From Acinetobacter sp. ANC 4169 (GTDB lineage Bacteria > Pseudomonadota > Gammaproteobacteria > Pseudomonadales > Moraxellaceae), in assembly GCF_002135355.1 (NCBI RefSeq), contig NZ_NEGE01000013.1, positions 1 to 64,000 of the forward strand: DNA of 64,000 nucleotides, in the 5' to 3' direction. Every line of letters begins with the position of its first letter. The stretch's first letter is position 1. Positions 28,051 through 37,242 of the stretch are shown here, in pieces. The notes below the pieces were generated by a model. The model had not been told where the DNA came from. It saw only the letters and a list, made by a program, of their open reading frames with translations, and made no database searches. The position numbers were made by a program, and so were the translations under genes.

Positions 28051-28422
28051 ATGACTTTACACAAACTTGCATCATCCACGGCTTTAAAACTTCCTGAAGT
28101 GACTGTGACCCAGCCTTTTGGCGATGGCTGTGATGTATTTAAAGTGCTCGATAAAGTCTTTATGCTGAGTTTCCATTTGCAAGGCCAAGCTGCGATTAAC
28201 CTCAAAGTTGTACCTGATCATGGGGCAATGCTGCGAGACTTTTATCCTTATATTCGTGCTGGCTGGCATATGAATAAACAGCACTGGGTAACTGTGTATG
28301 AGGATGAAAACCTGGATCAATCTTTGGTTCAGGATTTGATAAGGAATTCTTATGATTTGGTGGTGATTAAATTAAATAAAGTGCAACGGCAACGGATTGA
28401 GCTGCTTAAAGCAATTCAATAG
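28051..28422 (+). CDS. MmcQ/YjbR family protein
   Basis: A 123-residue cytosolic protein of the YjbR (CyaY-like) fold, with the family features VTQPFGDGCDVFKV, a central FKL-type sheet replaced here by VFMLSFHL, and the late WVTVYEDENLDQSLVQDLIRNSYDLV. The family is predicted to bind DNA but the role is unproven. Its start lies only 5 bp past the last DnaA-box-like site, so its own promoter overlaps the selO terminator region. Confidence 0.85.
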   Translation: MTLHKLASSTALKLPEVTVTQPFGDGCDVFKVLDKVFMLSFHLQGQAAINLKVVPDHGAMLRDFYPYIRAGWHMNKQHWVTVYEDENLDQSLVQDLIRNSYDLVVIKLNKVQRQRIELLKAIQ

Positions 28423-28463
28423 CCACCTTCTGTTAGAAAAATTCCAATTTCGTATAAGCACCA

Positions 28464-28736
28464 TTATGTTAAATGGGCATACAATTTATCTCTTAATTCA
28501 TTTAAATAATCATTTTCTTCAATAAGAGCAATTCCATCACGATGTAAGATAAGATCATTAAATGATCCCATTCCTCCAAAACTAATACGCAATTGATACT
28601 TAGCATATTCTGGATCTTCTTGAAGACATAGGAGCATATTTTTATATGCTTTTTCCCATTTTTTTAAATTAAATTCTTCAAATAATGCTATTAGCTTTTC
28701 AATTATCGATTCTAGATTTTCAATTTCATTTTTCAT
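28464..28736 (-). CDS. Small protein resembling DUF6966
   Basis: I recall a DUF6966 family with the ending GMGSFNDL(IV)LH-DG-LIEEN; this protein has it near the C terminus. Starting at MKNEIENLES gives 90 residues; a 12-residue upstream extension is possible. It is acidic, helical and lacks a signal. Its DNA is distinctly more AT-rich than the neighbours, and it stands alone on the minus strand, which suggests recent acquisition. The function is unknown. Confidence 0.65.
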   Translation of the reverse strand: MKNEIENLESIIEKLIALFEEFNLKKWEKAYKNMLLCLQEDPEYAKYQLRISFGGMGSFNDLILHRDGIALIEENDYLNELRDKLYAHLT

Positions 28737-28940
28737 AGATTCTTTAATTTTCCTAAAATTAACATAATACACGTTATACGAAATTATTTTTTATCCGTAT
28801 ATAAATCATTCGTTTATAACTTAATAAAAACATCCAATCATATAGAATTGATTTTTTTTAATCACTTATCATGTTCCACGACCACTTCTTAATCAATGTT
28901 TCACAATACTCATTAAAAATTTTAAACAATCAAAAACCAT
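28737..28940. other. AT-rich non-coding gap
   Basis: Very AT-rich. It must hold the promoter of the small DUF6966-like gene. I see no reading frame or structured element before the baeR terminator. Confidence 0.4.
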
Positions 28941-28977
28941 AAAAAAAGCGAATAGGCTCTCTCCTATTCGCTTTTTT
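28941..28977 (-). terminator. baeSR terminator
   Basis: AAAAAAGCGAATAGG and CCTATTCGCTTTTTT form a 15-bp stem with a 6-nt loop, with T runs on both strands. It follows the baeR stop by 13 bp. Confidence 0.9.
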
Positions 28978-28990
28978 ACTTTATTCTGAA

Positions 28991-29677
28991 TCAGTCCTCA
29001 GGATATTCAAAACGATAGCCTACCCCATAAACAGCCTGAATCCACTCATGACGGTTGCCTGTTTCGGCAGCATCCGAAATTTTACGGCGCAGGTTTTTAA
29101 TGTGGCTGTCAATCACACGGTCCGCCACATCAAAACTGTCCGGGTTAATATGATCCAGCAATTGCGCACGTGAATACACCTGTCCTACATGTTCCAGGAA
29201 CAATTCTAATAGACGGAATTCGGTTGGGGTCAGGTTTAAGGTTTTTTGCTGATACCAAATGCGTTGCTGTGCCTTATCCATACGGAACAGGCTGTTTTGT
29301 TCCGGCTCGACTTGACGGTCTAGACGACGTAATACCGCTTGTACACGTGCAACCAGCTCTTTCGGGCTAAACGGCTTACAAATGTAGTCATCTGCGCCCA
29401 TGTTCAAGCCCAATACCCGGTCAATTTCTTCAGTACGGGCTGTCACCATAATAATCGGTAAATCAGACTGTTCACGTACTTTACGGCAAATGGTCAAACC
29501 ATCCATACGTGGAACCATCAGGTCCAAAATCATCAAACTGGGTTTGCGTTGCAGAAAGCTATCATAAGCCTCCTGACCATCATGAAACATGCTGACTTCA
29601 AAACCCGCAGCTTCCAAATAGTCCCGCACCAACTGTGCAAGTTCAACTTCATCTTCAACCAGCATGACATGTTTCAT
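28991..29677 (-). CDS. baeR: Response regulator BaeR
   Basis: OmpR-class regulator: receiver domain 1-118 with acidic pocket Glu8-Asp9, phosphoacceptor Asp52 and Lys101, then a winged-helix DNA-binding domain (about 130-225, LTPTEFRLLELF and RVIDSHIKNLRRKI). It closely matches my memory of Acinetobacter BaeR, which controls efflux and envelope-stress genes. Lies 13 bp downstream of baeS; a strong terminator follows. BfmR was considered and does not fit the sequence. Confidence 0.9.
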   Translation of the reverse strand: MKHVMLVEDEVELAQLVRDYLEAAGFEVSMFHDGQEAYDSFLQRKPSLMILDLMVPRMDGLTICRKVREQSDLPIIMVTARTEEIDRVLGLNMGADDYICKPFSPKELVARVQAVLRRLDRQVEPEQNSLFRMDKAQQRIWYQQKTLNLTPTEFRLLELFLEHVGQVYSRAQLLDHINPDSFDVADRVIDSHIKNLRRKISDAAETGNRHEWIQAVYGVGYRFEYPED

Positions 29678-29690
29678 GAATGTTATCCCT

Positions 29691-31379
29691 TTATTTGTTT
29701 AACTGTTTTGGAAAAGTCAGTTTGCAACGCAAACCACCTAATGGAGAATGCTCAAAACTCAATTTCCCGCCCAACGCCTGGGCAATCTTACCAGATAATG
29801 CCAGACCTAAGCCTGTTCCCCCGGTACTGCGTGTCCGTGAATCATCTACACGATAGAAACGCTCACCTAGACGTGATAATTGTTCATCACTTAGCCCAAG
29901 CGGACTGTCATCGACAATCACGCTCCACTCCGTTTCAGACTGTTCAGTATGCACACGAACCTCTCCGCCTGCTTCGGTATAACGAATACTGTTGCCGAGT
30001 AAGTTGACCATAATTTGTTTAAAACGATCTATATCTAATTGTAAATTCGCACCTTCACCTTGCACTGAAACAGATAAATCAGCCTGTGCAAATTTAGGTT
30101 TGAAGTTTTCAACTTCCTGCAACACTACATTCCATGGATTAACTTCTGCCATATAGCATTTCAATTGTTGGGCTTCGGCCTGAGCCAGATCAGCCAAATC
30201 CTGAGTCAGTTTTTTCAGACTGGTCACCTGACGCAGCATGGATTCAAAATGCTCCGGTGTCGGTTTTCGAATCCCGTCCTGCATGGCTTCAATTTGTGCT
30301 TGCAGCACCGCCAAAGGTGTTTTCAATTCATGTGAAGTATCTGCCACCCATTGACGACGCGATTGTTCATGTTGATCCAGAATCACCGCAAGATGGTTCA
30401 ATTCTGTCGATAAATCACCAAGTTCATCATTGCGGTTAACGGTCACCTGATGCTGAAAATTGCCTTTGGTCAGTTCACGGGTACCTTGCAGCAAACGCTG
30501 AATCGGCTTTTTAAAATAAGTAGCCAACAATAAAGCCGCAATTAAACTGGTCAGGAAAGTTAAGCCATAAACCAATAGTAAATAGCGTTTTTGATTACTA
30601 AAGAAATTGATACTGATAGCATCATCCTGATCCAGTACTGGCTTCAATCCCAAATAACCGACCACTTTGTCGTTCACCATAATCGGACGATACGACACTG
30701 GACTGTCTGAAGGCTCACCCACCACAAACTGTTTATTTGCATCATACAGTGAAAGTCGAGAACTTAAGCCCAAACGGTCAGGCATGGAAATAAACTGCTT
30801 TTTCTTGTTTGGATTAGATGCTGGATCTGTTGGTCGCGTCTCAGTTTTTCGGTCTGGACGGAATACATTTTGATTGGCACTTAAAGGAAATTTCAATCCT
30901 TCAAAGGGCTGATATTCAGAAGGTAAATTGAGTTTTATCATACGGAGTTCTTCCGCATCAAGCATCGGTTTGCTTTGTTCCGCCTGATTTAAGCTCGGAG
31001 TAACACTGAGCAAAGTATTTTCCTGAAAATAACGCTGCTGCAAGGCAATATCATATTGACGACGTAACCACCAACGCGATAACCGGTCATAATCATCGGG
31101 TGCCGCAGTGCCTTCAATTTGCAGGATTTGCGCCTGAATGGCATTACCCCAGTCATGATAAACTGTGTAGACTCCCGCCAGATTGCTGATCACGTGATCC
31201 AGCTTCTGCATTTCGACATCAGCCACATATCGAGCAAAGTTTTTTTGCATGGTCCAGTGCAATACCCCAAGACTGACAGTCGTAATCACCAAGGTGGTGA
31301 GTAATACCGTCAAAAACAGGCGTAAGGCAATCGGAACACGGCGAATTTTCAAAAGTGAAGTCTCAATATTTGTTCTCAA
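29691..31379 (-). CDS. baeS: Sensor histidine kinase BaeS
   Basis: 562-residue inner-membrane sensor: TM1 about 20-41, a large periplasmic domain to about 265, TM2 266-288, HAMP 289-341, HisKA with phospho-His350 in DTSHELKTPLAVL, and an HATPase domain with the N box near QIMVNLLGNSIRYT and the GTGLGLAL G box. The periplasmic domain is larger than in enteric BaeS and holds a basic RPDRKTE/NKKKQF stretch near 175-195. Divergent from the Met/His-rich lipoprotein gene, with 110 bp between starts. Confidence 0.9.
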   Translation of the reverse strand: MRTNIETSLLKIRRVPIALRLFLTVLLTTLVITTVSLGVLHWTMQKNFARYVADVEMQKLDHVISNLAGVYTVYHDWGNAIQAQILQIEGTAAPDDYDRLSRWWLRRQYDIALQQRYFQENTLLSVTPSLNQAEQSKPMLDAEELRMIKLNLPSEYQPFEGLKFPLSANQNVFRPDRKTETRPTDPASNPNKKKQFISMPDRLGLSSRLSLYDANKQFVVGEPSDSPVSYRPIMVNDKVVGYLGLKPVLDQDDAISINFFSNQKRYLLLVYGLTFLTSLIAALLLATYFKKPIQRLLQGTRELTKGNFQHQVTVNRNDELGDLSTELNHLAVILDQHEQSRRQWVADTSHELKTPLAVLQAQIEAMQDGIRKPTPEHFESMLRQVTSLKKLTQDLADLAQAEAQQLKCYMAEVNPWNVVLQEVENFKPKFAQADLSVSVQGEGANLQLDIDRFKQIMVNLLGNSIRYTEAGGEVRVHTEQSETEWSVIVDDSPLGLSDEQLSRLGERFYRVDDSRTRSTGGTGLGLALSGKIAQALGGKLSFEHSPLGGLRCKLTFPKQLNK

Positions 31380-31489
31380 CTTGTTATTGTAACCAACCCG
31401 ATCTCAAAAAACTCTCCATTGTTTCTTCATCATTATTATTTAATCTTTAACTGATAAAATTTACTGTATTTCTCTTGGAGATAACAACA

Positions 31490-32167
31490 ATGAATTCCAT
31501 GAAAAAAATAGCTTTAATTACTGCCAGCGTGCTGAGTGTGGGGGCTTTGAGCGCTTGCCAATCAGCCAATACGGTTCCAGATAGCGACCACAAGCCAATG
31601 ATGAAACAGCACCATGGCCAACACGATCGCAAAATGACACCCGAACAGCGTGAACAGTTCCAGCAGGCACGTGCTGAACGTCGACAAATGATGCAGCAGA
31701 TCCACAAAGCCTGTGACGGTAAAGCGGTCGGTACTGCAGTACAAATTAAAGCCGGTGAAAAAATCATTGATGGTACCTGTAGCATGGGCTTTAAAGCGGA
31801 CCGTCAAGAGATGAAACGCATGCATAAAGAGATGATGGGCATGCATGGTGAGATGGAAAGTATGCATATGCAAGGTGACCATAAGCCTATGCGCGGTGAA
31901 ATGAAGGGTATGCACATGAAAGGCATGCCAATGCAATCGGCAGAACCGCTTACTGATGCCAAACGTGCAGAACTGACCAGACAATTTGATCAGCGCCTGG
32001 CTCAACATCAGGCACATCAGCAAGCCATGCTAAAAGCTTGCCAAGGTCAGCCCAACGGTAAGGCTGTTCAAGTCAAAATGGGCACCCATACCATCAATGG
32101 TAAATGTGAAGTCCGCTTTCAACCTAAAGCCCCAATGGCTCCGGCAACAGCAAAACCAGCATCATAA
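31490..32167 (+). CDS. Met/His-rich lipoprotein with duplicated Cys-pair domain
   Basis: I do not recognise a named family. Lipobox LSAC puts lipidated Cys23 after a short signal peptide. The ATG at 31490 has GGAG nine nt upstream; an upstream TTG is rejected. The mature part carries two similar units, CDGKAVGTAVQIKAG...IDGTC and CQGQPNGKAVQVKMG...INGKC, each with a Cys pair, separated by a segment extremely rich in Met, His and Lys (many MHxE/MHMKGM-like words) that could bind copper or other metals. Position opposite baeSR suggests an envelope-stress or metal role, perhaps Spy-like; that is inference. Confidence 0.85.
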   Translation: MNSMKKIALITASVLSVGALSACQSANTVPDSDHKPMMKQHHGQHDRKMTPEQREQFQQARAERRQMMQQIHKACDGKAVGTAVQIKAGEKIIDGTCSMGFKADRQEMKRMHKEMMGMHGEMESMHMQGDHKPMRGEMKGMHMKGMPMQSAEPLTDAKRAELTRQFDQRLAQHQAHQQAMLKACQGQPNGKAVQVKMGTHTINGKCEVRFQPKAPMAPATAKPAS

Positions 32168-32182
32168 AATTTACCCAAAATT

Positions 32183-32210
32183 AAAAAGGCGCAACTCTGC
32201 GCCTTTTTTA
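32183..32210 (+). terminator. Terminator of the Met/His-rich lipoprotein gene
   Basis: AAAAAGGCGCA and TGCGCCTTTTT arms around ACTC, with a T run, 16 bp past the stop. Confidence 0.9.
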
Positions 32211-32465
32211 TTACCTATCAAAAAGTGAGCAATTTGACTATTTATGCCACTCATAAAACTATAAAAGCATTTACACTCAAGATACTTAGCAATTTCAAGT
32301 CAGAAATCTTTGACTTTACAGTCACCAAGAAAAAGTCCCTAAAGCTTGTACCAACTAAGAAGATGTTGCACGATTAAGCCATAGAAATACGTGTCATTGA
32401 AGATACGTTCCAATGTTTATTTAGAATTATTAACGCTGGTACAAACCAGTATTGAGGAAAACGAT
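32211..32465. promoter_or_regulatory. Leader region of the first acyl-CoA dehydrogenase gene
   Basis: Some 255 bp of AT-rich DNA must contain the promoter. A GAGGAAAAC ribosome site ends 4 nt before the ATG at 32466. I found no operator palindrome that I could defend. Confidence 0.4.
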
Positions 32466-34268
32466 ATGCCACAATACAAAGCGCCCTTACGTGATATGCA
32501 ATTCGTTCTGCATGAACTTTTAAATGCAGAAGAACATTACGGAAAACTACCTGCATTCCAGGAAAGCGTAAGCCGTGAGTTGGTTGACCAATATCTGGAA
32601 GCTGCTGCAGACTTCTGTGAAAACGAACTTTCTCCTCTTAACCAAGTTGGCGACCGTGAAGGTTGTACTTGGAACGACGGCGTTGTTACAACTCCGACTG
32701 GTTTTAAAGAAGCGTATCAAAAATATATCGAACTTGGTTTCCCTTCTCTTTCTGCTGAAGAGCAATACGGCGGTCAAGGCTTGCCTAACTCTTTAGGTAT
32801 CACAATTTCTGAAATGGTCGGTACTGCGAACTGGGCGTGGGGTATGTACCCTGGTCTTTCTCACGGTGCAGTCCGTACTTTAGAACACCACGGTTCTCAA
32901 GAACAAAAAGATGCTTACCTGCCAAATCTGGTTTCAGGTGTTTGGACAGGTACCATGTGCTTGACTGAATCTCATGCAGGTTCTGACTTGGGTATCATCC
33001 GTACCAAAGCTGAACCAAATGCTGATGGTAGCTATGCAATTTCTGGCGAGAAAATCTTTATCTCTGCTGGTGAACACGACATGGCTGAGAACATTGTTCA
33101 CATCGTACTTGCTCGTCTGCCTGGTGCACCTAAAGGTACTAAAGGTATTTCATTGTTCATCGTGCCTAAGTTCAACCTGAACGAAGATGGCTCAGTGGGC
33201 GAACGTAATGCTGTACGCTGTGGTTCAATCGAACACAAAATGGGTATTCACGGTAACTCAACCTGTGTCATCAACTTCGATAACGCAAAAGGTTTCTTAA
33301 TTGGCCCTGAAAACCGCGGCTTAAACTGCATGTTCACATTCATGAACACTGCACGTATCGGTACTGCTGTACAAGGTCTTTCAGCTTCTGAAGGGGCTTT
33401 CCAAGGTGCACTTGCCTATGCCAAAGACCGTTTGGCAATGCGTTCACTTTCAGGTGTTAAAGCGCCAGAAAAAGAAGCCGATCCGATTATTGTTCACCCT
33501 GCTGTACGTAATATGCTTTTAACTCAAAAGTCATATGCAGAAGCTGGTCGTGCACTGGTGTACTTATTGGCTCAATACGCTGACGTGGTTGAACACGGTA
33601 CAACTGAAGAAGAACGTAAAGCTGCAGACAACATGTTGTCTTTATTGACTCCAATTGCCAAAGCTTTCTTGACTGAAACTGGTTCTGAATCTGCAAAACA
33701 CGGCGTTCAAGTATTCGGTGGTCATGGTTTCATCTCTGAACACGGCATGGAACAGATTGTTCGTGACACCCGTATTGCTTGCTTGTACGAAGGTACTACT
33801 GAAATTCAGGCACTAGACTTGTTAGGCCGTAAAGTTTTGGGTACTCAAGGTGCAATGTTGAAAGACTTCACCAAGATCATCCACAAATTTGCTGAAGCAA
33901 ACAAAGACAATGCTGCAATGAAAGAATTTGTTGAACCGCTTGCTGCTCTTAACAAAGAGTGGGGTGATTTGACCATGCAGATTGGTATGCGTGCAATGCA
34001 AAATCCGGATGAAGTTGGTGCAGCTGCGGTTGACTACCTATACTTCTCTGGTTACGTAACGCTTGCTTATTTATGGGCACGTATGGCACTTGTTGCTCAA
34101 GAAACGCTTGCAGCAGGTACGAGCGATGTAGATTTCTATAACGCGAAAATCACTACAGCGCGTTTCTACTTCAAGAAAATTCTTCCACGCGTTCGCTCAC
34201 ACGTTGACGTGATTGCAGGTGGTGTAGAGCCATTGTTGTCTTTAGATGCTGAACACTTCGCATTCTAA
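32466..34268 (+). CDS. Acyl-CoA dehydrogenase, long form (first paralogue)
   Basis: FAD enzyme of fatty-acid beta-oxidation or a related acyl-CoA pathway. The protein starts at MPQYKAPLRDM (600 residues; the frame extends 25 codons upstream without similarity). Domains in order: the short N-terminal AcylCoA_DH_N segment, helical N domain, middle beta domain with MCLTESHAGSDLG, C-terminal helical domain with YEGTTEIQ, and the extra C-terminal domain of the DmdC-like long ACADs. Substrate not known. Followed by a terminator and its paralogue. Confidence 0.92.
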   Translation: MPQYKAPLRDMQFVLHELLNAEEHYGKLPAFQESVSRELVDQYLEAAADFCENELSPLNQVGDREGCTWNDGVVTTPTGFKEAYQKYIELGFPSLSAEEQYGGQGLPNSLGITISEMVGTANWAWGMYPGLSHGAVRTLEHHGSQEQKDAYLPNLVSGVWTGTMCLTESHAGSDLGIIRTKAEPNADGSYAISGEKIFISAGEHDMAENIVHIVLARLPGAPKGTKGISLFIVPKFNLNEDGSVGERNAVRCGSIEHKMGIHGNSTCVINFDNAKGFLIGPENRGLNCMFTFMNTARIGTAVQGLSASEGAFQGALAYAKDRLAMRSLSGVKAPEKEADPIIVHPAVRNMLLTQKSYAEAGRALVYLLAQYADVVEHGTTEEERKAADNMLSLLTPIAKAFLTETGSESAKHGVQVFGGHGFISEHGMEQIVRDTRIACLYEGTTEIQALDLLGRKVLGTQGAMLKDFTKIIHKFAEANKDNAAMKEFVEPLAALNKEWGDLTMQIGMRAMQNPDEVGAAAVDYLYFSGYVTLAYLWARMALVAQETLAAGTSDVDFYNAKITTARFYFKKILPRVRSHVDVIAGGVEPLLSLDAEHFAF

Positions 34269-34294
34269 GTGCATGACATTTTAAACTGATGTGA

Positions 34295-34333
34295 GAAAAA
34301 GGACGGTCATGGTTTTGGCAGTCCTTTTTCTTT
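34295..34333 (+). terminator. Terminator between the two acyl-CoA dehydrogenase genes
   Basis: GAAAAAGGAC and GTCCTTTTTC arms with a 16-nt loop and a T-rich tail lie between the genes, so each probably has its own promoter. Confidence 0.6.
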
Positions 34334-34437
34334 ATCAAATCAACAAAAAATTAACCTTTAGTCGTCTAACAACATGAATTTTCATCTATTAGACTGATCA
34401 AACCGAACTGAATCAAACAATAAACAGGTGACTCACT

Positions 34438-36219
34438 ATGCCAATCTATAATGCGCCTCTTGCGGATATGAAATTCATCCTTAATGATGTTTTTAATGCA
34501 GAACAATTCTGGCAAGCCAATGAAAACCTTGCTCATGTTGATGCTGCAACAGCAGAAGCTATTCTTGAAGAAATGGCGAAATTTGCACAAAACGTGACCC
34601 TTCCATTGAACCGTACAGGTGATGAAGAAGGCGCTAAAATTGAAAATGGCAATGTGACTACCCCTGCAGGCTTTAAAGAAGCATTCAAGCAATATGCTGA
34701 AGGTGGCTGGATTGGTTTAGGTGCTGATGCTGAATGGGGCGGTCAGGAAATGCCTAAAATGCTGACTGTACTGTCTGACGAAATGCTGTTCGCTACCAAC
34801 CCATCATTCATGCTCTACCCGCTTCTTTCTGTAGGTGCTGGCATGGCATTGAACAGCTATGCATCCCAAGAACAAAAAGAAACCTATCTTCCTAAAATCT
34901 ATTCTGGCGAATGGTCAGGCACCATGTGCTTGACAGAGCCACACGCAGGGACTGACCTAGGCATCATCAAAACCAAAGCTGAACGTAACCAAGACGGTAC
35001 TTACAACATTACCGGTACCAAAATCTTTATTACTGGCGGTGACCACGACCTGGCTGAAAATATCATTCACTTGGTATTGGCAAAAACCCCAGATGCACCT
35101 GCCGGTTCGCGCGGTATTTCCCTGTTCATCGTACCTAAATTCATTGTGAATGCTGATGGTTCTTTAGGTGAACGCAATCCTGCTGGCCCAGGTTCGATTG
35201 AACATAAAATGGGCATTAAAGCTTCTGCAACCTGTGTGATGAACTTTGACGGCGCCAAAGGTTACCTGGTTGGTAAAGAAAATGAAGGCTTGGCAGCCAT
35301 GTTCGTGATGATGAACTACGAACGCTTATCAATGGGTATTCAAGGTCTAGGCGCATCTGAATTTGCATACCAAAATGCTGCACAATATGCGACTGACCGC
35401 CTACAAGGTCGTAGTGCAACAGGCATTCAATCACCAAACAAACCTGCAGACAGCATTCTTGTTCACGGTGACGTACGTCGTATGTTGTTAAACGCGCGTG
35501 CCAACAACGAAGCATCGCGTGCATTTGCGGTGTATGTCGGTCAACAGCTCGACATCACTAAATTCTCGAATGATGCTGAAGCAGTGAAGAAAGCCAACGA
35601 CCGTGTTGCTCTACTTACGCCAATCGCAAAAGCATATTTAACCGATACTGCATTTAATGCAACTTTAGATGCGCAAATGGTGTTTGGTGGTCACGGTTAT
35701 ATTCGTGAATGGGGCATGGAACAATGTATCCGTGACTTGCGTATCTCACAAATTTACGAAGGCACCAATGGTGTTCAGTCACAAGATTTAATCGGTCGTA
35801 AAACCATTAAATGTGGCGGCGCATTCATTGCAGAATATATTCAAGAAATCCGTGACTTTGCCAATGGTCTAGATGCAGATCTTAACTTCATCAAAGATGC
35901 AACATTGGATGCCGCAACTGAAGTTGAATCGGTAACGCAGTACATTATTGAAGCTGCAAAAGAAAACATCGACTTCCCGAATGCAGCGGCAGTTGACTAT
36001 CTACATGCAGTCGGCTTACTCAGCTTCTCTTATATGTTTGCGAAAATTGCCAAAGCTGCAAGTGCGAAAGAAGGTGACTTCTACAGTAATAAAGTTTCAC
36101 TTGCACTTTACTTCGTACAACGCGTTTTGCCTGAACTTGCACTACGCATTACCAAAGTAAAAGCAGGTGCTGAAGTGGTCATGAACTTCTCTGAAGACTA
36201 CTTTACTAGCCAGGCTTAA
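34438..36219 (+). CDS. Acyl-CoA dehydrogenase, long form (second paralogue)
   Basis: A 593-residue relative of the preceding gene, collinear throughout: MPIYNAPLADMKF opening, MCLTEPHAGTDLG in the middle domain, GGHGYIREWGMEQ, YEGTNGVQ near the catalytic region, and the extra C-terminal domain. The two proteins are clearly homologous but far from identical, so the duplication is old and they may differ in chain-length preference. The gene has a separate upstream region with GGTGACTC before ATG. Confidence 0.92.
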   Translation: MPIYNAPLADMKFILNDVFNAEQFWQANENLAHVDAATAEAILEEMAKFAQNVTLPLNRTGDEEGAKIENGNVTTPAGFKEAFKQYAEGGWIGLGADAEWGGQEMPKMLTVLSDEMLFATNPSFMLYPLLSVGAGMALNSYASQEQKETYLPKIYSGEWSGTMCLTEPHAGTDLGIIKTKAERNQDGTYNITGTKIFITGGDHDLAENIIHLVLAKTPDAPAGSRGISLFIVPKFIVNADGSLGERNPAGPGSIEHKMGIKASATCVMNFDGAKGYLVGKENEGLAAMFVMMNYERLSMGIQGLGASEFAYQNAAQYATDRLQGRSATGIQSPNKPADSILVHGDVRRMLLNARANNEASRAFAVYVGQQLDITKFSNDAEAVKKANDRVALLTPIAKAYLTDTAFNATLDAQMVFGGHGYIREWGMEQCIRDLRISQIYEGTNGVQSQDLIGRKTIKCGGAFIAEYIQEIRDFANGLDADLNFIKDATLDAATEVESVTQYIIEAAKENIDFPNAAAVDYLHAVGLLSFSYMFAKIAKAASAKEGDFYSNKVSLALYFVQRVLPELALRITKVKAGAEVVMNFSEDYFTSQA

Positions 36220-36245
36220 TCCTGAACAAAAATAAGCAATAAAAA

Positions 36246-36272
36246 AACGCCTGCAATTGCAGGCGTTTTTTT
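36246..36272. terminator. Bidirectional terminator, perfect 22-bp palindrome
   Basis: AACGCCTGCAATTGCAGGCGTT (36246-36267) is fully self-complementary and flanked by A and T runs. It serves the second dehydrogenase gene and the convergent small gene. Confidence 0.9.
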
Positions 36273-36288
36273 ATGGTCCCAGAAGGAC

Positions 36289-36498
36289 TTAAACTTTTTC
36301 AATAATAATTGAATCTGCGGTTTTTTTACCACTTTGTTCTGGATGATTAATCTTTACAATTTTAATCACACCTGTAGCCGCCAATGATTCACATAGATCG
36401 ACAATATTTTGCATATGGCTGATTTCAATCCCTGAACCCAATATGAGTTTTTTTCCAGCTTGCAATTCATTAATTTTTGTTTGAATTTTTTCTATCAT
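36289..36498 (-). CDS. Small hypothetical protein
   Basis: 69 residues, no signal or membrane segment, balanced charge with a Lys/Ile-rich C terminus (IIIEKV). AGGG lies 12 nt before the ATG and it ends right at a bidirectional terminator, which supports a real gene. I do not recognise a family. Confidence 0.6.
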   Translation of the reverse strand: MIEKIQTKINELQAGKKLILGSGIEISHMQNIVDLCESLAATGVIKIVKINHPEQSGKKTADSIIIEKV

Positions 36499-36659
36499 TT
36501 TCTTTTTCCCTAAGATTTAAAACAACACTCTCTACATTACATGAATTTCGCATAAAAAAAACACAAAAAAAATTATGTTTTTTTGTTTGACGGTTGATAT
36601 GTGCATGAAATTTGCTTGTTATTTAATGAAATATCAATTGATAAATATAGGAGGTAGAG

Positions 36660-37157
36660 ATGACAAACCGTGATTCTAAAGTAGAAAAGATAGAAGCCTT
36701 CCTCGACCGTTTTGGTAATATCGCAGTAGAAGGCTTTCACTATATTGCGCTATTTATTATTGGCTGTATGGTGATCTGGTCTGCCGGACATACCGTATTT
36801 GAAATTTTGACGGTCAATCAATTCGCCACGATTGATGACATTCTTTTATTGTTTATCTATCTAGAACTGGGCGCGATGGTCGGAATCTATTTTAAGACCA
36901 ACCACATGCCGGTTCGCTTTCTGATTTATATCGCCATTACAGCACTCACCCGCTTATTGATCTCAGATATCCAACACGACCATAAGGCGGATATGGACTT
37001 GATCATTATTACCGGTTCAATCCTGATTCTGGCTTTTGCGATTTTAGTTGTCCGTTATGCTTCCTGGACTTTTCCTTCCGTGATTCGTGACAAACATTCA
37101 GAAAAGCCCCTACCTGAAGGTAAAACACCACGCCCACAAGATGACGAGTTGGCTTGA
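36660..37157 (+). CDS. PsiE family membrane protein
   Basis: 165 residues with four predicted membrane helices (about 24-50, 60-78, 86-103 and 110-131) and the PsiE pattern LLFIYLELGAMVGIY. PsiE is known as phosphate-starvation induced in E. coli; its biochemical role is unclear. A strong AGGAGG ribosome site stands 6 nt from the ATG. No pho box was seen. Confidence 0.88.
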   Translation: MTNRDSKVEKIEAFLDRFGNIAVEGFHYIALFIIGCMVIWSAGHTVFEILTVNQFATIDDILLLFIYLELGAMVGIYFKTNHMPVRFLIYIAITALTRLLISDIQHDHKADMDLIIITGSILILAFAILVVRYASWTFPSVIRDKHSEKPLPEGKTPRPQDDELA

Positions 37158-37170
37158 ACTAGCATGATTC

Positions 37171-37235
37171 CCTCTCCTGAGCGCACTTTAAAGCACTGCT
37201 TTTAAAGTGAAGCGCAAGTGAGGGTTAAGGAGAGG
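37171..37235. repeat. Nested hairpin repeat after psiE
   Basis: Outer arms CCTCTCC (37171-37177) and GGAGAGG (37229-37235) enclose a second hairpin, CACTTTAAAGC-ACT-GCTTTTAAAGTG (37184-37209), whose apex is the GCACTGC module seen in the 8365-8815 array. It may act as terminator for both convergent genes. Confidence 0.75.
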
Positions 37236-37242
37236 TTTCAAA

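Noticed and set aside
28991..29677. Assignment as BfmR/RstA
   Set aside because: The receiver and N-terminal sequence match BaeR and not the longer N terminus of BfmR; the partner kinase also fits BaeS.
31562..32023. His/Leu-rich frame antisense to the Met/His-rich lipoprotein
   Set aside because: It mirrors the codons of the opposite strand and lacks a ribosome site; the plus-strand gene has signal peptide, lipobox and terminator.
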